Source: Planctomycetaceae bacterium
Lineage (GTDB): Bacteria > Planctomycetota > Phycisphaerae > SM23-33
Assembly: GCA_039680605.1 (NCBI GenBank)
Contig: JBDKTA010000009.1
Span: 1 to 64,000 of the forward strand
Reading direction: 5' to 3'
DNA: 64,000 bases
The translations under genes were made by a program, and so were the position numbers. Below the pieces are notes generated by a model. It was given only the letters and a program-made list of their open reading frames with translations, was not told where the DNA came from and made no database searches. Of this stretch, positions 60,392 to 64,000 are shown piece after piece; within the stretch, counting starts at the first letter, position 1, and each line of letters opens with the position of its first letter.

Positions 60392-62647
60392 CTACTTCAC
60401 CGCATGGCTTTGAATCCAGGACTCCAGCGTGGCAGGGATGGGATAGTTATTCGCCTGGTGCGCGCCGGGCAGCGCCAGGCTGATCGGGGCGATCGTCGGC
60501 CAATCGCGATAGTAATCGTCCGTCAGGACCGCCTGTAGTCCGCTGCGCCACTGAGGCCAGTTCGCAGCCTCGGCCGGGCCCACCAGCAGCAGGTCGACCT
60601 GTCGCTGGGGACCAAACTGCACCACCGCCCACGACGAACCCACCGCCTCGTGGAAGGTCTTGATCACGGCGACAGCCGCGGCCATGTTCGCGCCGTCGCA
60701 CGACGTGCGAAGCACCACCACGCCCTTGTCATGCACGCGCCCGCGGCAGCGGCGCAGCGTCTGATAATTGAAGCACCGCCACGCCTGGGGCTGGTCTGCC
60801 GGAAGGGGCGAGATGAACGCGCCATCGTATCGCTCCATGGCGGCGCCGGTCAGGGCGGCTTGGAGAAAATCCCGCTCGCTTCCGCGCACCAGGGCTTCCT
60901 GCCAGATCCCCGAGGGCAGCGCTCCGGCCTCGGCAAGGAAACCGCTGACCATGTCGACCGAGGCCCCGCGGCTGGCCGGGCGTGAGCTGGGCCGCCGACG
61001 CGGAACCGCCGCCGGATCGGCTGTCGAATGAACCATCGACACGCGCGGCGGAACCCTCTGCAACGGGAAGTCGTCGCGGCTGCCGCGGATGACCCACCAC
61101 CGCCCGCGATGACCCGCCACGGCGCTCTGGCGACCGGTCGTGCCGGACATCACTTGCACCACGGCCTCGGTCAGCGCTTCGCTGTGCCAGGTCTTGCCCG
61201 TGGGAAGGTAGCTCACGTCCTGCACGCCGGCGCTGGTGGCCTCGGAGGTCAGCCACACCCCCACCGTCAGCGGTCCGCTGCGAGCCCGTGCCTCCAAGAC
61301 CGCCGACCACAGTCCCACCGACGCCGACGCCAGCAGCAGCGGGACCCACCAGGCCCATGCGGCCGCCGTGGCAAGCCTTCGGCCGCTTGCCCACACGACC
61401 ATCCACGCCAGGCATGCCGTCGCGGCCACACCCGCCAGCATCCATCCGCCCCACGGCAGCGACGCGAAGATCGCGTATGCCAGCACGCCCAACCCGCCGC
61501 CGAAAACCAGCGGGGCGACCCACTGCTCGACGCGACCGCCCCGCCGCATGAAATCGCCCTGGCCAGCCGTCAAGAGGCACGCCGCCAGCATCGAAAGCGG
61601 AATCTGAAGCGCCGCCGCCACCGGCACGCAGATCCAGATCGCTTCGCTGCGATTCGCGAAGGAAATCATCAGCGCGGCCTGGACGATCACGATCGTCACC
61701 GCCCCGGCGCCGGCAGCGAGTTGCTCGCGGCCGCTGATCGCGTCGCACCGCCGGCGGCTGCGATTCAGACACAGCGCCAGCAGACCCAGCATGGCCGCGA
61801 CCGCCATCGCCTGATCGCCGGTGCCCAGGCCCAGCAGGTCCTCCAGGAAACGAAGCTGCACAAGAATGCCCGCCACGAGCGCAGCGCCGCCCACCGTCGC
61901 CGCCGGCGGTCCCGCGCCCCTAAGCGAGGCCGCCGCGCTGACCCGACGGGACGAGCCCTGGGCCTGGCGCTGTTGAAGAAGACCAAACGCCGCCAGCAGC
62001 ATCGCAAACCCCGCCATGGCCGCCAGGCCGAGCATGTTGACGCCCTGGCCGAACAGCAGACCCAGCAGCGCGATCGCCCCGGCCAGCGCCGCTGCCCAAT
62101 CGACCACCAGAGCGCTGAACGACGGACCGGGCAGTTCCCGCCGCACCAGCCTGGCGCCGGCCAGCAGCGACGCCATGCCCAGCCCCATCGGCGCCATGCC
62201 GGCAAACACGATGGCCAGCTTGACGGCAGTCCATCCCAGCGGCGTCCAGAGCATGCCCTGGCAGAGGGCGTACGCCAGCAGCGCCCCGCCATAGATCGCC
62301 AGCGTGCTGAGCACCCCGCCCAGCAGCGCCAGCCCCACGGACCAGGTCATTACCGCCGCGGCAGCCTCGCGACCCGCCGGAACGCTGCTGGCACGCTGCT
62401 GCACGAATGCCCGCAGCGCCTTGCCCCGTCCGCGCCGCTCGAACCATCGCTGCAGCGAGCCCGCCAGCGCCGCCGGCGCCCGCGCCGTCGCGCCGATGCT
62501 CAGGAGCGTCGCCGCCAGGATCACCAACGCCGAGCCGCCGCTGGAATCAAACGCCCATCCCCAGAGAATGCACAGGCACGCCGTCCAGAACATCAATACC
62601 ATCGGCAGCGCGACGCTCATCAGCTTTTCGACCACGACACGCTTCAT
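60392..62647 (-). CDS. Large polytopic membrane protein, possibly spermidine-synthase-like
   Basis: A 751-aa protein with about twelve to thirteen N-terminal hydrophobic helices (residues 10-460) and a soluble C-terminal domain (470-751). The latter contains YDGAFISPLPADQPQAW, TLRRCRGRVHDKGVVVLRTS and VIKTFHEAVGSSWAVVQFG, which resemble the C-terminal half of spermidine-synthase folds in fused membrane/SpeE proteins; the SAM-binding glycine motif is not clear, so activity is doubtful. ATG at 62647 overlaps the birA stop (ATGA), so the pair is coupled. The open frame to 62701 overlaps birA and is rejected. Confidence 0.6.
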   Translation of the reverse strand: MKRVVVEKLMSVALPMVLMFWTACLCILWGWAFDSSGGSALVILAATLLSIGATARAPAALAGSLQRWFERRGRGKALRAFVQQRASSVPAGREAAAAVMTWSVGLALLGGVLSTLAIYGGALLAYALCQGMLWTPLGWTAVKLAIVFAGMAPMGLGMASLLAGARLVRRELPGPSFSALVVDWAAALAGAIALLGLLFGQGVNMLGLAAMAGFAMLLAAFGLLQQRQAQGSSRRVSAAASLRGAGPPAATVGGAALVAGILVQLRFLEDLLGLGTGDQAMAVAAMLGLLALCLNRSRRRCDAISGREQLAAGAGAVTIVIVQAALMISFANRSEAIWICVPVAAALQIPLSMLAACLLTAGQGDFMRRGGRVEQWVAPLVFGGGLGVLAYAIFASLPWGGWMLAGVAATACLAWMVVWASGRRLATAAAWAWWVPLLLASASVGLWSAVLEARARSGPLTVGVWLTSEATSAGVQDVSYLPTGKTWHSEALTEAVVQVMSGTTGRQSAVAGHRGRWWVIRGSRDDFPLQRVPPRVSMVHSTADPAAVPRRRPSSRPASRGASVDMVSGFLAEAGALPSGIWQEALVRGSERDFLQAALTGAAMERYDGAFISPLPADQPQAWRCFNYQTLRRCRGRVHDKGVVVLRTSCDGANMAAAVAVIKTFHEAVGSSWAVVQFGPQRQVDLLLVGPAEAANWPQWRSGLQAVLTDDYYRDWPTIAPISLALPGAHQANNYPIPATLESWIQSHAVK

Positions 62648-63603
62648 CGCAGCACCGTGGCGTTGGAAGCCGCCAGATGCACTCGCGTGCCGCCGTCGCA
62701 CGCCAGCACCAGCCCCTCCAGCGGGCTGACGTCCATCACGCGGCCTTCATATCGCCGGCCGCCCGCCTGCACCACCACGCGCGTCTCGATCATCCCGCAT
62801 CGCCCCAGCCACGCGCGGCGCAGATCGTCGAACCGCCCGCGCGAGATCTGGCCGGCCCAGTGATCCAGCCGGCGCAGCAGGCAACGCATCACCTCGACCC
62901 GCTCGACGCTGTGCCCCAGCGCGTCGCTGAGACACGCCGCACTCTGGTGGACCTCGCCGGCGGCCGGGGCCGCGTTGACGTTGATGCCGATGCCCGCGAC
63001 GATGCAGGGCGCCGGGCGGTTGTGCCGCTCGACGAGCACGCCGGCCACCTTCGCGCCCTCCAGCAGCACGTCGTTGGGCCACTTGAGCTGGCACTGGACG
63101 CCGCACGCGTCGGCGACGGCCTCGGCCACCGCCAGCCCCGCCGCGATCGTCAGGGCCTCGTGCGGCAAGGCGCCGCCGCTGTCCAGCAGCAGCACGCTGG
63201 TCAGCAGATTCTGACCGGCCCGGCTGACCCAGTCGCGACCCCGCCGCCCGCGCCCGCGCCGCTGGCTCTCCGCCGTGACGGCCAAGCCGTCCGTGCCGCC
63301 CTGCCGCGCCGACGCCAGCGCCACATCGTTGGTCGAATCCACCGCGTCGAAGCACAGCACGCTGCGCCCCACGCGCATCACACCCAGGTCTCGCTCGATC
63401 AGGCACCCGTCCAGCCGCACCGGCCGGTGCAGCCGCACACCCGCCGGCGAAGTCTCGATCTGGTGTCCGCGATGGGCAAGCTCCTCCAAGGCCGCGGGTA
63501 TCCTGGCCCGAGGCGTCGATGCCGCCCGCGCGAGCTCTTCCAGAGAAAAGAAAACCTCTCCCCGATCATAAAGAAGCGACAGCAGCATATCGGCAACGGT
63601 CAT
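62644..63603 (-). CDS. birA: Biotin--protein ligase BirA
   Basis: Activates biotin with ATP and attaches it to the biotin carrier of carboxylases. The 319-aa protein has a winged-helix N-terminus (residues 1-60; EELARAASTPRARIPAALEE is the recognition region), so it may also repress biotin genes. The catalytic domain shows DSTND (89-93), RRGRGRRGRDW with the biotinyl-AMP loop GRGRRGR (117-123), LKWPNDVLL with catalytic Lys174, and a GIGINVN motif; a small SH3-like domain ends the protein. ATG at 63603; the frame to 63699 enters a palindrome. bioA-bioD lie at the other end of this window. Confidence 0.95.
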   Translation of the reverse strand: MTVADMLLSLLYDRGEVFFSLEELARAASTPRARIPAALEELAHRGHQIETSPAGVRLHRPVRLDGCLIERDLGVMRVGRSVLCFDAVDSTNDVALASARQGGTDGLAVTAESQRRGRGRRGRDWVSRAGQNLLTSVLLLDSGGALPHEALTIAAGLAVAEAVADACGVQCQLKWPNDVLLEGAKVAGVLVERHNRPAPCIVAGIGINVNAAPAAGEVHQSAACLSDALGHSVERVEVMRCLLRRLDHWAGQISRGRFDDLRRAWLGRCGMIETRVVVQAGGRRYEGRVMDVSPLEGLVLACDGGTRVHLAASNATVLR

Positions 63604-63645
63604 GGGCGGAAGTGTACCGGGCCACGCAGCAGCGAACAAGATATA

Positions 63646-63733
63646 TGGAGTGCGGCAGCAGCAGCAGCAGCCGCTTTGGGAGCTGTTGGAATAGAACAAC
63701 TTTTAAAGCGGCAGCTAAGGCTGCCGCACTCCA
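63646..63733. repeat. 88-bp nested palindrome upstream of birA
   Basis: Outer arms TGGAGTGCGGCAGC (63646-63659) and GCTGCCGCACTCCA (63720-63733) are perfect. GCCGCTTT and AAAGCGGC, then GTTG and CAAC, nest inside. It is another dispersed-palindrome type, of unknown copy number here; no second copy was seen in the window. Confidence 0.7.
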
Positions 63734-63788
63734 CATCCGGCGGGTGGCACGGCGCGCGGCGCAGCAAGGAACAAGTTCCACTGTGCGC

Positions 63789-63862
63789 GTTAGCGGCGGG
63801 GCTTGCCCCGCGCGTTCGCCGGGTCGGGGAAACAACCGCGTCGAGCAAGCTCGACCGCTAAC
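63789..63862. repeat. Two-hairpin intergenic element, copy 2 (overlaps nadC stop)
   Basis: A 74-bp inverted copy of the element at 9492-9563: the same GTTAGCGG...CGCTAAC ends, the same GCGGGGC-TT-GCCCCGC and TCGAGC-AA-GCTCGA hairpins, different middle. On the minus strand its terminal GTTAG supplies the TAG stop of nadC (63860-63858). Confidence 0.75.
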
Positions 63863-64000
63863 AGGCAATATCCAGACCGATGTCCACCGCCGGGGCCGAA
63901 TGCGTGATGGCCCCGACGGCAATGCGATCGACCCCCGTCCGCGCCACCTCCCCGACATTATGCAGCGTGATCCCGCCGCTGGCCTCCAGGGCGATCTTGC
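63858..64000 (-). CDS. nadC: Nicotinate-nucleotide pyrophosphorylase, C-terminus (partial)
   Basis: The last 47 codons of quinolinate phosphoribosyltransferase (NAD synthesis: quinolinate plus PRPP to nicotinate mononucleotide). The visible EASGGITLHNV, TGVDRIAVGAITHSAPAVD and the final IGLDIAC are the highly conserved NadC C-terminus with PRPP-contacting SGG. The start is beyond the window. It lies upstream of birA on the same strand. Its TAG stop is formed by the terminal repeat of the hairpin element at 63789-63862. Confidence 0.93.
   Translation of the reverse strand, partial: KIALEASGGITLHNVGEVARTGVDRIAVGAITHSAPAVDIGLDIAC

Noticed and set aside
1-64000. Insertion sequence, prophage or integrated plasmid
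   Set aside because: No transposase, integrase, phage structural or replication gene was found; the mobile-looking material is limited to short non-coding palindromes.

Overview
The window looks like a chromosomal segment of a high-GC Planctomycetota bacterium, probably class Phycisphaerae. The grounds are two PEP-CTERM proteins with PEPATM sorting motifs, glycoside hydrolases (GH29, DUF2961/GH172), an NPCBM protein, a long MoxR/DUF58/BatA-like locus, an ankyrin-repeat secreted protein and very repeat-rich intergenic DNA. The lineage is an inference from gene content, not from a marker tree. No transposase, integrase, phage gene or CRISPR array was seen.

Layout. 1-1.8 kb: bioD (cut by the window edge) and bioA. 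2-7.2 kb: two PEP-CTERM proteins, a lipoprotein hydrolase, a LysM lipoprotein and recG. 7.5-14.2 kb: housekeeping and small genes (CBM48 protein, class II aldolase, GNAT, pdxA, riboflavin synthase, a divergent YchF-like GTPase). 14.3-21.5 kb: a three-gene envelope unit (AsmA-like giant protein, membrane/helical-repeat protein, MurG/MGDG-synthase-type glycosyltransferase). 21.8-30.5 kb: thymidylate-synthase-family protein, ankyrin protein, unknown membrane proteins, alpha-L-fucosidase and MBL-fold hydrolase. 30.7-33.3 kb: rnfC and rnfD without the other rnf genes. 34.2-36.8 kb: tRNA-Asp(GUC) close to folE and queG. 36.8-58.0 kb: a co-oriented run of minus-strand genes: double PQQ-propeller protein, prenyltransferase-like alpha/alpha-toroid protein, MoxR, DUF58, BatA-like, a second vWA membrane protein, GH172, DUF4175-like protein, coiled-coil protein, helical-repeat protein and NPCBM protein. 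58.4-64 kb: zinc-finger protein, GT2 glycosyltransferase, a large membrane protein coupled to birA, and the 3' end of nadC.

Working together. The 36.8-58 kb run is a MoxR-vWA system: an AAA+ ATPase, a DUF58 adaptor and membrane-anchored vWA proteins, with large periplasmic partners and a polysaccharide-active enzyme embedded in it. The AsmA-like/glycosyltransferase unit is probably envelope lipid biology. folE and queG both belong to queuosine synthesis, and tRNA-Asp(GUC) is one of the tRNAs that pathway modifies.

The strongest non-gene signal is the intergenic repeats. There are several unrelated palindromic or hairpin families, often present in two or more copies in this window. Their ends frequently coincide with TAG stop codons of the upstream gene. 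In the MoxR run, clusters of GGGCGTCTCGCCC-type hairpins fill two intergenic gaps from stop codon to Shine-Dalgarno sequence. Repeat-derived reading frames create false N-terminal extensions of real genes (fucosidase, MoxR), so starts were reset accordingly.
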